DNA of 64,000 bases from Halichondria panicea. Taxonomy: Eukaryota; Porifera; Demospongiae; Suberitida; Halichondriidae. This document shows, piece after piece, positions 43,201 through 56,200 of the stretch. Within the stretch, counting starts at the first letter, position 1, and each line of letters begins with the position of its first letter. A program made the translations under genes and the position numbers. The stretch covers positions 856,931 to 920,930 of the forward strand of contig NC_087386.1 in assembly GCF_963675165.1 (NCBI RefSeq), read 5' to 3'. Below the pieces are notes generated by a model, which worked only from the letters and a program-made list of their open reading frames with translations, did not search any database and was not told the DNA's origin.

Positions 43201-46200
43201 TATTTTGGGTGTGTGTGTGTGGGTAGGTGGATCTTTATTAGCATAATGGAGGGTTCACGGTAAACAAACAAGTATAAAATAGCATATTAAATTCAATTGT
43301 GTGTTTACGATTGAAAATATGGGGTATTGAATCCCAATGAGTTCAAAGTGTATTTCTCACAAAACACACAATACAGGTAGGCTACGAAAGGAGCATCCTG
43401 GAGTGGCTCTATCCGTCAAAACACACCACGCCATTCGTTCAGTGCTCAATCATTGCAGAGACACTATCAGACAGCTACTGGGGAGTGGGGTACTGGACGA
43501 AGTCGATGCTGAACTGCTGTTGAATGTACGTGCATGTACATGTCCCTATAAGTATTAATGAAATTCTCTGTTATTTTAGACATACATATTAGCGTAATTT
43601 TCGTGGGCACAGGCAGAGTGGGTATTTGCACTTGTAGAGGATTGCATGTCATAGTATTAGGAACCAATTAACGAGCAATTTTGTTTGTTTGCATTTGTTT
43701 CTGTGTCATTGTTGTACATACTTATTTGGAGGCTAGTGGTCATTCTCAGAAGGATGCAGCTAATTGTTGTGACAATGTGATACGTATCAATAAATTATCA
43801 CACTAAATGTTTGGTTAATAGGTCCGATACCTATCTGATCTTAATTGCTTGTTTTGGGGCCAGTTTGTCTGCAAAGTACGTAACTCCATCTTCGATCAGG
43901 TTGAGCCTAGAGTAAATAGTTGATTATCAATAATCTAGCCAAATAGACTGTTAATTTAGCTTAATTACACCACGTAATCTAATTTGGTGTTGTTCAAGCC
44001 ACTTGTAACGCTAAACACACGTATACCTAATACTGTGCGTGTATAAACAAAACACACGCACACAGCTCACAAAACACAAGCGATTAGTTTCCAGTTGGTT
44101 GCGCACATGGACCAGAGGAGGTCCGACATGCGTGCACGAATCACTACAAGTACTAGTGCATTTGGCCTGGATGGACGTTATCACGTGACCGCAATGACAT
44201 CAATGCACTGAACTTGTAGTGATTCGTGCACGCATGTCGGACCTTCTCTGCACATGGACACAGTACAGCAGTATTTCATGTTGTTCTTTCCCAATACAGA
44301 CGATTGAAGTGAAGATGAAGAGACTTGAGCGTACGCCTGCCTCTCTCCCTCTCCCTGATCCCAAAGTGATACTCCTGGGTGTGTCCTGGCTCTCTGGGAT
44401 GGATCTAGAGGGAGAGTCCTCTGTGAAGAGCTGTGCGCAGCTAGAGTACTTTTTGCACAAGGACATCATCGTGCAGTGTGGGGAGAGGCCCAAAGGACTC
44501 TACATTATCGTGTCTGGACTGGTGAAAGTAAGTGCATGGTAGAGTTCTATAGGTATACTAATCGATTAGAGTTTTATTATGATTTAGAACAATCTAATAA
44601 AACACATGAATGCTTTGAAAAATAAGTCAATCAATCCCAACTAGTTGTGAGCACTATCCATACTGTCATAACTGACGTCTGTTGTTACAAAAATTGTGCA
44701 GGTAATGACTTATCAGAGAGAGGAATGTAAAAAACCTTCCGTATCCGGTGAGAACAGCACTGACACCCAGTTCCAGGCCCCTCCCCCGCCTTCGGGGAAA
44801 AACGAGTTTGTGTCCACCGACTACTACGGAGCAGGCTCAGTGATTGGAGAATTTGCTCTCCTAGAGCACAGGGCTAGCAATGAGACGGTGGAGTGCGACA
44901 CAGACGTGCAGGCCTTCCGTATCAATGTTGAGGACATGGAGGGTATTCTAGCAACGTTCCCTCATCTGGAGGAGCAGCTGTGGAGAGTCAATGGCATTCG
45001 CACTGCCACCGAGTTGCTGGCTAAACTACCAGAGTACCAGGTGACTGCTCACTGACTGCATGCTTGATTTATAGGCCTAAGATAGGTGGTTATAGTACCA
45101 CACCCACTGACCCAGCATGGGCAAGATCCCTGGTCTATTGTTTGCGCGGGCTGCAGACACTTACATGTACAGCACGATCTGATGTGTTTTTATATATACA
45201 TACATGTAGCAGTGCTTGAATAGTATTTTTAGCTGTTGATCAGGTGAGATGGGATTATGCTGCTCTGTGTAACGTGTTTACATTTTGGAATGGATTACAA
45301 ATTAATTAATTGAAACCACCTGAGGCAACTTTGAATACCTAAAAGTACGTAGTTAATTGAGAAGTGTTGGAGTGCCTCACTTCCTTGATTCCACAGCGGC
45401 ATAGATCATTGTACTCCATAATTACATGTCGGTAAACAGTCTATTGTAGACGTACACGTAACTATAGCAACGGAGTTTGTTGCAATGTTGTTCCACTATT
45501 TTTAGCCAGACAACGATACCATATAGCGGGCAAAAATATGTCATTTTCGTACAGCTCAAGATAGTGATAGTGACATTGAATCTGTTGCAGTAGAATAATT
45601 AATTTTCACATGATGCTCTACAATACGAAATCTCCGAAAATTTCCACCATACGAAAATAACCCGCTATACGGTACTTCTAAAAAGGAAGTAGTACGCGTA
45701 CATTGTGTTAATTGGCTACATGTACATTCACTCACCCATGCATACATTTGCTAATTAATACTTGTTTCCCCAGGACTGGCCTGCCAACAAGCTCTTGCTG
45801 CTGTGTGAGGATGCCTACATTGAGGCCCACCCTGATGAGCCTAACCCCACTTTTGCCAACTCTGATGTGTACAGGGAGGTGGTGTTGGTGAGTGGGGAGG
45901 TCCGCTGTCTCAACACCAGGGAGAGGCTGGTGGCTCCTGTCGTCATACCAAGGAATATGAGGTGAGTCGATAGAGCTGAGCATACAGTCACTTTAAAGCC
46001 TTTTTACACAATCATGTGTATGTCAACTGGTTTCCTAGGTAACTGCTTGTAGAAATCAGGTTTTTGTTGTTCACATTTGACTTGACCTCTTGCACCTACC
46101 CCCCCCCCCCCCCGGCAGATACCTGCTACTGATCAGTGACCAGCCTCAGCTGCTGGTAATCCCTAAAATACAGCGAGAGATGCGGAAAGGCTCTATTGAA

Positions 46201-46779
46201 CCAGACAATGTACCCGTCTACCGGAGGAAAAAGAGTTTCTCTCAGAAGATTAGGTTTGGACTGGCTAAAGTGGTACGGAAGGTGAGTATAGGGGATTCCC
46301 CTGTATCGTGTGATATGCTCATTATAATTATTGAGCTATAAATTACTGATACAGCTATTATAATAATCTCCTAAATTATAGGAAATTTGCGTATAGTGTA
46401 GGCCCTGTGAGAAACTTTCTGTTACTATTACAGCATGCATAAGATGATCTCATGCAACGTGCTCGTTCCTCCACTGCAGGTGCGTGAGGTCCTACGTAAC
46501 GCATGGAATGTTATCTTCAAGAGGCTTCGTCTCAATAGGATTATGCCGAAAGATAGTATGAGCAGCACAAACGTCTCTGAGCACAACACCTCTACACACA
46601 GTGTCCTGGACTTGGAGGAATCCGTACAAAACAATGCCACGCCCACTATTCCCACCAGTGCCCCGCCCATTATGAACAGACGTATCCAATCCATTATCGA
46701 CAGAAGTGTCCCGCCCACTAGTCCCAGCAGTGCCCCGCCCACTAGTCCCAGCAGTGCCCCGCCCACCCGACGACTTTGA
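37271..46779 (+). CDS. SLC9C1: Sperm-type Na+/H+ exchanger SLC9C1 (sNHE)
   Basis: A plasma-membrane Na+/H+ exchanger gated by voltage and cyclic nucleotide, known from flagella of sperm where it controls intracellular pH. Sixteen exons: 37271-37886, 37957-38073, 38325-38595, 39021-39164, 39506-39677, 39767-40036, 41294-41541, 41634-41694, 42130-42570, 42965-43175, 43377-43525, 44300-44527, 44702-45040, 45774-45961, 46119-46281 and 46480-46779 (1305 residues). The exchanger domain (about 45-470) has SATDPVAVVAIL and the transport motif LLNDGAAIV. A four-helix voltage sensor (about 645-780) has an S4 with Arg every third residue: RIVRIIRVARALRLAK. A cyclic-nucleotide-binding domain (about 950-1080) carries the phosphate cassette GSVIGEFALLEHRAS. 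The C-terminus is a short repeat of TSPSSAPP. The ATG at 37261 is rejected because it meets a stop after seven codons. Confidence 0.95.
40205..40592. mobile_element. TA-flanked MITE with CCGTATATGC ends
   Basis: A 388-bp element in SLC9C1 intron 6. The left end CCGTATATGCTTGATCAGG pairs with the right end CTGATCGAGCATATACGG with few mismatches, and TA flanks both. The interior repeats GGCTACTAAATGTTTCATTT near 40226 and 40503. It shares CCGTATA termini with the elements above but has a different interior. Confidence 0.85.
40941..41056. repeat. 57-bp tandem duplication in SLC9C1 intron 6
   Basis: Two near-identical copies starting GAACTAAAAGAACTAAGCAT at 40941 and 40998. Confidence 0.93.
44119..44244. 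repeat. Perfect 33-bp inverted repeat with 60-nt loop
   Basis: Arms at 44119-44151 and 44212-44244 are exact reverse complements, starting AGGTCCGACATGCGTGCACG. It lies in SLC9C1 intron 11, 55 nt before exon 12. Confidence 0.93.
45519..45672. mobile_element. TA-flanked MITE, same end type
   Basis: A 154-bp element in SLC9C1 intron 13. The left end CCATATAGCGGG and the right end CCCGCTATACGG are inverted repeats with one mismatch, flanked by TA. AT-rich interior, no coding capacity. Confidence 0.8.
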
Positions 46780-46982
46780 CCTTTGCACTGACTCTCAATC
46801 ACAATCAGTCAGCGTCATGAAAGGCAGCAACAATAATAATTATCTATAGCTAATTTTGGATAAACTCGTTCTTATTTTTAATTTTGAATCTCATGCTGTC
46901 TATAATTAATTATTGATAAAAATGTTGTAAATGAACTTTTAATTCTCAGAACACTGTTAATAATTAAATCGCATGAATAAGG

Positions 46983-46988
46983 AATAAA
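46983..46988 (+). terminator. Putative SLC9C1 polyadenylation signal
   Basis: An AATAAA hexamer about 200 nt after the SLC9C1 stop, in the 261-bp tail-to-tail gap with the Dok-like gene. Usage is inferred. Confidence 0.45.
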
Positions 46989-47040
46989 AACACAAAACGA
47001 CTTTGTTATAAAAGTATTCAGCTATAACAATAATAATTAT

Positions 47041-49692
47041 TCAGTTGTCATTGTTTGGTGGGTCAGAGTTATTGCTGTCCATGCTGTACAGTCTGACGGG
47101 TATAGGAGGAGGGGAATCCCCTCCACTCCCCTCATCAGCTGGCTTGTCCTCAGTCTCGGGTGGTGCAACTGGCGACTTCTTCTTCACTTTGCTGTACGGT
47201 TTCGTAGGCTTTTTTTCTTCATTCGAAGTCTCCCCACTTCCTTTCATTTCTGCCGAGTCTGTAGTGTCTTCACCGTTTAATCCACGGTGGTCTTGTGCAG
47301 TGACCTTCGGTGATGCTTCTCGACTCAGGTGATGCTGCTCGTAGCATGGACTGATGAGCTCTGTAAATTCGGGCAATGTGTCTATGTTTCGATGGGGTAG
47401 TGGGGGTGTGGCTATAGCTCCGGTTAGTTTACCAATTGCCTTGAGTAGATTATCCTGAGAATTGTACAGAGGGTTATCAGTCAATTCATCATCTTGAATT
47501 TGGATATCGTCTTGTAGTCTAGGTGCCGGTACAAGCCCTGTAGCTACCATCGGTACCCTAGCCACTTCTTGAGTTTGAAGTGGGATCTGCTGTTGAACAA
47601 CTGTCGCAGGGTTACTTCTGTCTAGTGTGGCATACTCATTGTCTAGCGGGAGAGCTCGAACATGTCCCGATGTTACAGGGAAGGCAACATCGTACGTTGG
47701 CATGTCTTCTTCGGCTAGAGTGCTAAAACCTTGCGAGGATGGACGGGCAGTTTCCACCAGCCCAGGTCGAGTGTTATCGAGGCCACTGTGTAATCTCTGG
47801 TACGTCTGTGTGGGGGGTGGTTCAGGGGAGGCGTGTATCACATGAACCGTGTGAGAATAAGGGTCCTCGCTAGACACGGGGGAAAGTGATCGTCTCGGGT
47901 TAGAGGGGGACTCGGGGTCGTAAGTATCGTTGAGCCATCTCTTAACTCCAGTGTGTGTTTTGACCCTGCGTAGGCCAGAGCTGGGGTCAGGCGTTGGTAG
48001 AGGTGCCCTAACAGAGCCTGCTTTCTTTATTGGGTGTAGTTTCGTGGGCCGTAGTGGAGGTTGTTCTTCGTCTGACGAGCTTGTTGACACGGGGGGTGTG
48101 ATTGAGTGACGATTCGGGAGGGGTGGGCGTGTATCTCCTTCCTTTACTTTCGCTGTTCCTTCCTTTACTTTTGCTATTGCTTTCTCTAAATTTCGGTAGA
48201 TGTTCTCATTGTTATCGGTGAAAAATTCATATATTCCCTCTCCTCTCGGTGATCTGCGTCCAGCCTCAAAACCAAACACTCGATCTTTACACCAATAGCC
48301 CCGGAGGCAGTCGTAAGGCCACACCCCCAACACTTGTCTCCGTGGAAACGTTGCACATATGATCTCGCTGCCAGCTGTGAGTGCCAGTAGACAAGTGTTT
48401 TGTGCTTGCATCAAATTCGTTGACTCAGATTGCTTCACATTCACTTCGTACTCGAAACAACCTAGGAATGAGAAAACAGAGTTAACTATGGTAGTGATGA
48501 CAAAAGTGTATCATACGCATACGTACGTATAAAGGTCTCCTTAGCCTGTGAACACCAACCATCAATTATACTCTAGCGTAAAAATCTTTCTATACTTTCA
48601 CTACGCATTGCAGTTTTCAAGACTAAGATTTCTCACATTCTATAGTGTAGAATGTCTTGCATACAACATGCTGGGAAAATTACACGATATACAATGCAGA
48701 TAGCATATACAGGGAATAAACATTTACTGAAAACAACTAACAACTTAATGAATTACCCAACAAACACTATTGCACACCTTTTGTTGGGTTTCCTAGTATT
48801 TGAGAGAGCTGTATGTGATGATGCCACGCATTCATGGAAGCAAAATCAGCCGCTGAAAGGAAATATGTCTGTCCAGATGCGATCAACTTAAGGGGGAACT
48901 TGTAGCTGCACTCGTGAGCAAGAGAGAGTTTAAAAGATGGGAAGAGAGGGACAACGCCAATCGTATCCTGTTTCTGCCACCTCTTTTTCTTGTCTTTGTA
49001 GTATTCGAGCATGGCTGTGTTGGTGTCCTTGTGTAGCTTGAGAACAAAGAGGCGCTGGGTCCAGTCCCTGCTGCTCTTCGAGGGGTTGCGGCACATTGAC
49101 AAAACTCCCTAGAGGGGGGGGGGGGGGTAAATATGATCAGTACAAAGTATAATATTCAGATGTGCCTAGAATTGTTGATAGTGGGCGCTATTTATAATCA
49201 ATAAATTTGCAGCCCTGAGAGGTGGTGATGTCACTAATGAAGGCGTATGAATATAATTTCTGCATAATGTACTACACAATATAGTTTTCCTAATCATTGT
49301 ATTGCTTAGACATGTGAGTTGAACTAATGCGGGGGGGGGGGGAGGATTTGCAACTGAAGGCTGAATTGTAATACAAGCAAACAACGCAAACAATCTCTTA
49401 TTAGATAACACATATGCACAAAAATAAACGTTAGCATGTTATGAAAACACTAAGTATTGTAGAGACTAATAAAATAAAAGAATGTTTCCTACTCGTTCCT
49501 TTGTGTTTTTCATAAGAGAAAGTTGTCAACAATCGAATATCAATTAACAAAACAACAACGTAAATCACCATGTATCAAAGACAAGTGCTAGTTGGGGATT
49601 ATTAGTTGAGGAATTTGCAACCATATACATTTGAAAGGTGTATGTATTCTACAAGCTTCTCTTACCTCATAGAGCACTTCCACGTTTGCCAT
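47041..49692 (-). CDS. Dok-like PH/PTB adaptor protein
   Basis: A membrane-recruited docking protein predicted to act downstream of tyrosine kinases. Three exons, 49692-49666, 49108-48778 and 48461-47041, sum to 1779 nt (592 residues). A PH domain occupies about residues 5-115 (VLYEGVLSM, DWTQRLFVLKL, AADFASMNAWHHHI). An IRS-type PTB domain follows at about 120-220 (FEYEVNVKQ, VLGVWPYDCLRGYWCKDRVFGFEAGRRSPRGEGIYEF, written here in part). The long tail is Pro/Ser-rich with candidate phosphotyrosine sites YDVAF, YATLD and NPLYNSQDN. PH-PTB-tail order is that of Dok1-7; IRS proteins share it but have much longer tails. The tiny first coding exon (9 codons) starts MANVEVLYE. Head-to-head with ATP13A1 and tail-to-tail with SLC9C1. 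Confidence 0.82.
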
Positions 49693-50235
49693 AGCCAATG
49701 AAACCTGTTAATGACAGTGATGTCACAATCCTGCAGTGTAGGAGCTGCAGAAAGTAAGGAGTGTGTACATTAAAATATAATTATAATCCTAAATTACATT
49801 CTATAGTAATTGAATATTAATTACATTTGCCAAGAAATGCACACGAACCAAATATTAAAAAGGTAATTATGGGCAAAATGTCAAAGTGGCAAGAATTAAT
49901 GTGTAAGACAGGAGTTACGAACTACCATATTTTATAGTACGATATTTATACAGTTGCACAGATATTTTGATTTCCATAGAATTATTGAGTCTCAGCCTCT
50001 TAACCATTAGGTAGATACTATCTCTATATACTCTCATGGGTAAACTCACACTACTATGTCCTGTAGAGCTGTATCTATCAAGAGAGATGCCTTGCAAGAT
50101 GTCCAACCTGGATATAGCCACAATGACCTTTGCCCTCTCAAAACAAACAGTTGACGACCAATACCGGATGAATAAACGATCTTTACCTAATGGACATGTG
50201 GTTTTAATAAGGTTGTAACGTCAAGCTAGTGAACG
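49693..50235. promoter_or_regulatory. Head-to-head 5' region of Dok-like gene and ATP13A1
   Basis: A 543-bp AT-rich gap between divergent starts, expected to hold both promoters and 5' UTRs. No repeat or conserved open frame was recognised; short open frames on both strands have no family resemblance. Confidence 0.5.
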
Positions 50236-53200
50236 ATGGGATTGAGTGAGGACGTCAGCTACATCACCCTATGCAAGCCCTTGCCGCTGGTGCTTCACGG
50301 CTATGTGTGGCCTTTTGCTCTGGTGTATGTCTCCTTGGTTTCAGTGTGGATAGGAGGGGTGTACGGACTGGATGAGTCTCCTGAAGTGTTCTACCTCTGT
50401 CTGGCTGCCGTAGCTGCAGTCAATATCATCACCTGCTTGTTCTGTGTCTGGTCCATGCATGTACGGTGTGCTCTCACATGCAAACAGGCACGTGCTGATA
50501 CGACCATCAATAATTTCATTAAGTGCCTAATTTCAGTATTAAAGTATGATCTTCACTACCTGTACTGTCTACCTTCCCCTGGTACACACACACACACCCA
50601 CACACACACCACACACCCACACCACACCACCTACACACACCACCCCACACACCACACACACACCACACACCCTCACTACAGGTCGGGGACATTACAGAGG
50701 CGTCTCTAGTGAAGGTGGTGCCCACTCCTAACAATGGCTATCCTGAAATGGTCTCGTTAGTCAAACAAAAAGTATGTTCTCTTTATTCATGCATACATGT
50801 ACCTCAACAGGCCGCAACACAAGCCCTCTAGACTGCTAGACTACTACCAGTCCTACGTTAGAATATCTATGACCGATTGGAAAATTGTTCTCTTATGAGT
50901 AGTTTACTTATTCTTCACTTAATAAAACAAGTTACGTACATGCATGTACCCCCCCCCTTAGCACAAAGTGACGAGAGAAGAGCAGGTGTGGTTTGTGTTT
51001 CAGAAGATCAAGTATATACAGCTCGACGGACAGTTCCAGCCGGTGGAGTTCCCCGTGGCCAGACCGTATACAGACTACCACAACTGGAGAGGCTACGATG
51101 GACTGATGCCAGTCTCTGCAGCTGAGCAGCGCTTTGGGAGGAACAAGTGAGCGACTATGAGTATTGTGATTGTTGTATCAAGTTAACACAGTGTCAGTTT
51201 ATCTACCGAGATAGTTCCTTTGTGTATACAAAATGTTTTCAATGGCTTAGATTTGGTTGCCTTATATTATAAATAGCACGTTTCCCACTGTATACAGTGA
51301 TGAGTATTGTACACCAAGTCTTGGTACAATGTATGTACAGTACTGTAGATTATGCTCACAACTCTACCTGCTCCATTCCAATTATCCTCTCTGTGTGTGT
51401 AGACTGGACATGACTCTGCCAGATTTCTGGGCCATGTTTTTGGAGAGGGCAACTGCTCCGTTCTTTGTGTTCCAAGTGTTTTGTGTGGGTCTGTGGTGTC
51501 TCGATGAGTTTTGGTATTACAGTCTCTTTACTCTCTCCATGTTGATCGTCTTCGAGGTAGTCCTCGTGAAGCAGGTGAGGATCATGGCTTGAAGCTGTGC
51601 ATTTGTACCAATTAATGCTACTTGTGTGTACAGCTTACAGTCTTTAGCATTGACAAAATGTATATAACATGATGGCATAATACTTACATAATTGATGAGC
51701 AATATGGCCTTCAGATTGTATTAATTTGCTGTGATTTTCTGTTCCTCTAGCAACAACGTAACTTGTCTGAGATTCGCAAAATGGGAGCTCAACCATTCTC
51801 CATACAGGTACCATAGCAACGTGTACATGTGTATGCACTGAAGCTGCTGACATTACATGCACCTGTTACTGCAACGTGTACATTTGTTGAGAGTGAGTAT
51901 CACTGTACATGCAGTTAGAGATGACTGTGTTGTTGTCCCCTTGTCTTGTGCAGGTATATAGGGAGGGCAAGTGGAGCAAGATGTCTACTGATCAGCTGCT
52001 TCCTGGAGACCTGGTCTCAATAGGTGAGCAATGTGGGATGGTCAACAAGTACAGACTAGAATAATCCGCTCAATTGAGTTGCAATGCTAGAGTTGTTCAG
52101 CTAGAGTATTTTATGTACAAACACCAGGTAACTTTATATAGACATGCATAAGCCTAGCTCTGTCAGTAACTGGACTAATATACTGTTTCTTAAATGGCTT
52201 GACTTCAACCCACTCTCTCCCCCCCACTCTCCCTCAGGGCGTTCCAAGACTGGTGACCTGGTACCGTGTGACATTCTCCTCCTGAGAGGCTCCTGTATCG
52301 TGGATGAGGCCATGCTCACTGGGGAGTCAGTGCCTCAAATGAAAGAACCTCTCTCTATCGACAACGAACGCCTGGACTTAACTAGAGACTCTCGTTTGCA
52401 CATGCTCAATGGAGGAACAAAAATCGTCCAACACACACCTCCAAACAAATCGGACAAAGACGGAATTCGACTCCCTGAGAGCGGTTGCCTAGGCTACGTA
52501 CTTCGGACAGGCTTCAATACGAACCAGGGGAAACTTTTGAGGACGATTTTATTCGGAGTTAAGCGAGTGACGGCAAATAGCCTCGAAACCTTCATGTTTA
52601 TAATGTTCCTACTTGTCTTTGCCCTCATGGCTTCTGGCTATGTGTGGGTATACGGCACCGTGAATCCAAAGAGAAACAAATACAAGCTTTTCCTTGAGTG
52701 TACGCTGATTCTGACCTCAGTAGTACCCCCGGAGTTACCAATAGAGCTGTCCCTGGCTGTTAACACATCACTGTTGGCTCTCACCAAAGTGGGGATATTT
52801 TGCACTGAGCCGTTTCGTATACCGTTTGCTGGGAAAATTGATGTGTGTTGTTTTGATAAGACTGGTACTCTGACGAGTGACAACCTGGTGGTGCAGGGAG
52901 TGGCCGGTGTGGAGGGGTGAGTGGGTGGTGTGAGTGGGTGGTGCAGGGAGTTGTGTGGAGTGAGTGGGTGGTGTGCAGGGTAAGTGGGTGGTAAAACCGA
53001 TTATGAAACCTTTTGTAGATACTGTAGATACTGGAGAGCTAGCTGATATTAAGATAATTTGCCGGACATGTTACTCCCTGTCCCCCTACAGAGCTACGGC
53101 TGGTGATAATGAGAAGAGACCTCCTATCATGGCAGCTGGTGAGAGTCCATGGGAGACCCAATGTGTGTTGGCCTCATGTCAGTCCCTGGCCCTGCTGGAA

Positions 53201-56200
53201 GGAGAGGTGGTGGGGGACCCTCTGGAGAAGGCCTGCATCACAGCCATCAACTGGACCATCAACAAAGGTCTCGTCTGCTAATTATGCTTTATTTTTGCCA
53301 TTTTCCTAGAGGAATTGTCCTCCTTATAATCACTGCTAATTTTTCACACTAGATTAACCTGTTATAGTAAAATGTCCTTTTCTCATGGTTTACCTTATCT
53401 TTCTTCCGTTGATACAGGAGATACTGTGAGCCCTCGCAAAGGTCGTCGTACCACGCTCAAGATCTGTCAACGTTTCCATTTTGCCAGTGCTTTGAAGCGT
53501 ATGTCTGCTGTGTGTGCGATGCAGTCCCCTAGTGGCTCCACTCACCTCGCCACGGTCAAGGGAGCACCAGAGGTCCTGCAGGACATGTTTAAGAATATTC
53601 CCGAGGGATATGAGTCCCTCTACTCAAAGCTGACCCGACAAGGAGCACGTGTGCTGGCACTGGGGTATCGTCATATGGGCAGTCTGTCACAGAGAGAGGT
53701 GCGTCATCTGGTAGCCAGAGAATTGACGTTTAGCCTAGATATAGCCTCGATCCCAGGCCTGAGGCCTTGTGAAGGAGGCTAGCCTAGATACTGCCAAGGG
53801 ATTACAAGCCCTTGATACTACCTACTATCAGTATGATCTCAGCAGTGTATGTGACTGTCTAAGCGAATCAGCTGGCTTTAACACACGACACATTATGTCC
53901 ACTCTATTACATACGAACGTAATGTACATACATTGTGTGTGTTGTGTGTGTGTTTTGTGTGTGTTGTGTGTGTGTGTGTGTAGGTGCATGACCTCAAGCG
54001 TGAGGATGTGGAGAGAGAGTTGATCTTTGCTGGTCTGGTGGTCATCAGTTGCCCTCTGAAGGAGGACTCCAAACGAAACATTAAGTGTCTCCACGACTCA
54101 TCACACTTTGTAAGTGATGGCTACTGCCAGCATCTATGCTTGTAACATTGATGGCTCTATCAGTGATTTATTCATGGATAGTCAGTAGTACAGTCACGCG
54201 CATATAAGCTCTGAGTAGAGTATTCCTAGAGTTGATCATAAGGAGCTCTCTCGTTTACTACATGTACTTGTATTTCGTACTGTCCATAACTTGAGGTACG
54301 TGTATGCATGAGCATCTAAATCTAAAAAGTATAGCAGGCCTATCGTGTGTGTTTGGGCTATAAAACTGGTCTCATATCCTCACACCTGTCACAGGTTGTC
54401 ATGCTAACAGGAGACAACCCCCTGACAGCTTGTCACGTTGCTAAGGAACTCAAGATAACCACACGGAAGATCCTCGTACTCACGCCCACTCAGGATGGGT
54501 GGGCATGGCAGTCTGTTGGTGGGAATCGTACTGTTTCCATGGATACACAACCGGCCGAGTTAGGAAGCACTTATGATCTGTGTCTAGCAGGAGAAGTAAG
54601 TTATTGTCAAGTTAACAATGAAAAGTACTCTAGAATCTGTGTACAATTAATTGAAGGCGTCATTTTTTTAAAATTGTTGTTACTAAGTGCTCTATATGTA
54701 CTGTACATTTGCTTGCATGACTTTATCAATTCACTAATCACAGGGGCTAACTCATTTGCTCAAGGCCGAGAACAAGCGTCTGTTCCAATCAATCCTCCCT
54801 TACATCAAGGTGTTTGCTAGAGTGGCTCCCAAACAGAAAGAGAGTGTAGTCACATCGTACAAGTCCCTCGGCTATGTAACCCTCATGTGTGGGGACGGGA
54901 CTAATGACGTGGGAGCACTCAAGCACGCCGATGTGGGTGTGGCGCTACTCTCCACTGTACCTATGGGGAAGAAGGAACCGGGGAAATCCCCTGAGCCTTC
55001 CGAGTTGACCAGACGACCTTTGCACCCTGCTCTAAAGTGAGGATGTTGCGTAACAATTTATTGTGTGTATTCTATTTATCTGATCTCCATAATTATGTAG
55101 GGCATCCAAACCACTCACCCCTCTGCAGCTGAGAGAGGTACATTAATCGATTATGTGTGTGTGTGTGTGAATTATGAGGGGAAGTATCTTACATGCATGT
55201 ACGGTTATAATAGCTACTAAAGATTGTGTACTCCCTCCATAGAAACGAATGAAGGATCTGGTGACCAAGATGAAGGAGGCGACGGAGCCTCAGCTGGTGA
55301 GGCTGGGAGACGCCTCCATCGCCTCACCCTTCACCTCTAAACACTCCAGCATTGCATGCAGTAAGTGTGTCTGTGTGCATGTTCTGTAGTCTCCTATAAG
55401 AAAGGGGGCCGGGGATGGTTTTGAAGAAAGTGGGAAAGCGTAGGGGAATGTGGTAAAGAAGAGTGGGAACATTAGGGAAGAAAGGAGTATATTATTATTA
55501 TAGTGTCAAAAACTGTTCAACAAATTCTTTCCAATGGGTATTTTAGGGGACATGTACATTACAGTGATCAGTTTGTTATAAATTATGACCACTATTCTCT
55601 CTTGCCTACAGTATGTCATGTGATCAAGCAGGGCCGGTGCACTCTAGTGACCACACTACAGATGTTCAAGATCCTGGCTCTCAATGCTCTTATACTGGCC
55701 TACTCTCAGAGTGTGCTCTACCTGGATGGCATCAAGTTCTCTGACTTGTGAGTCATCCGCTCTCCTCATTACCGTTTCTTATAAAAACTAAATCAAGGGC
55801 AGTACGTTACATATTTGTCTTACCTTGGCCTACAGCCTGTCGTCGTTTGGCTTTCTGGTAGACGTGTACTTTTAGTATATCCACCAAGTGCACAGTTGCA
55901 GTACATGTAATAGTGTTTATGTATACATATTCTTTGTGTCAACAGCCAGGCCACTCTCCAAGGTCTATTACTAGCTGGTTGCTTCCTCTGCATCTCAAGA
56001 TCAAAGGTGCTACTTTAATGCATGGTAGCTCATTTAAACCTTGCCTGCCTATAGCTATACACTTCAGTAGTGGGTATTAATATTGGTTAGCTCTCTTTGA
56101 GGGCCCAGACTTGACTGCCCCTAATACACATGACTGTATGAATCCTACAGTTATATAACCATAGTCCCCCCCTCCCCTCCCCCCTCCCTCCCTTCCTCCC

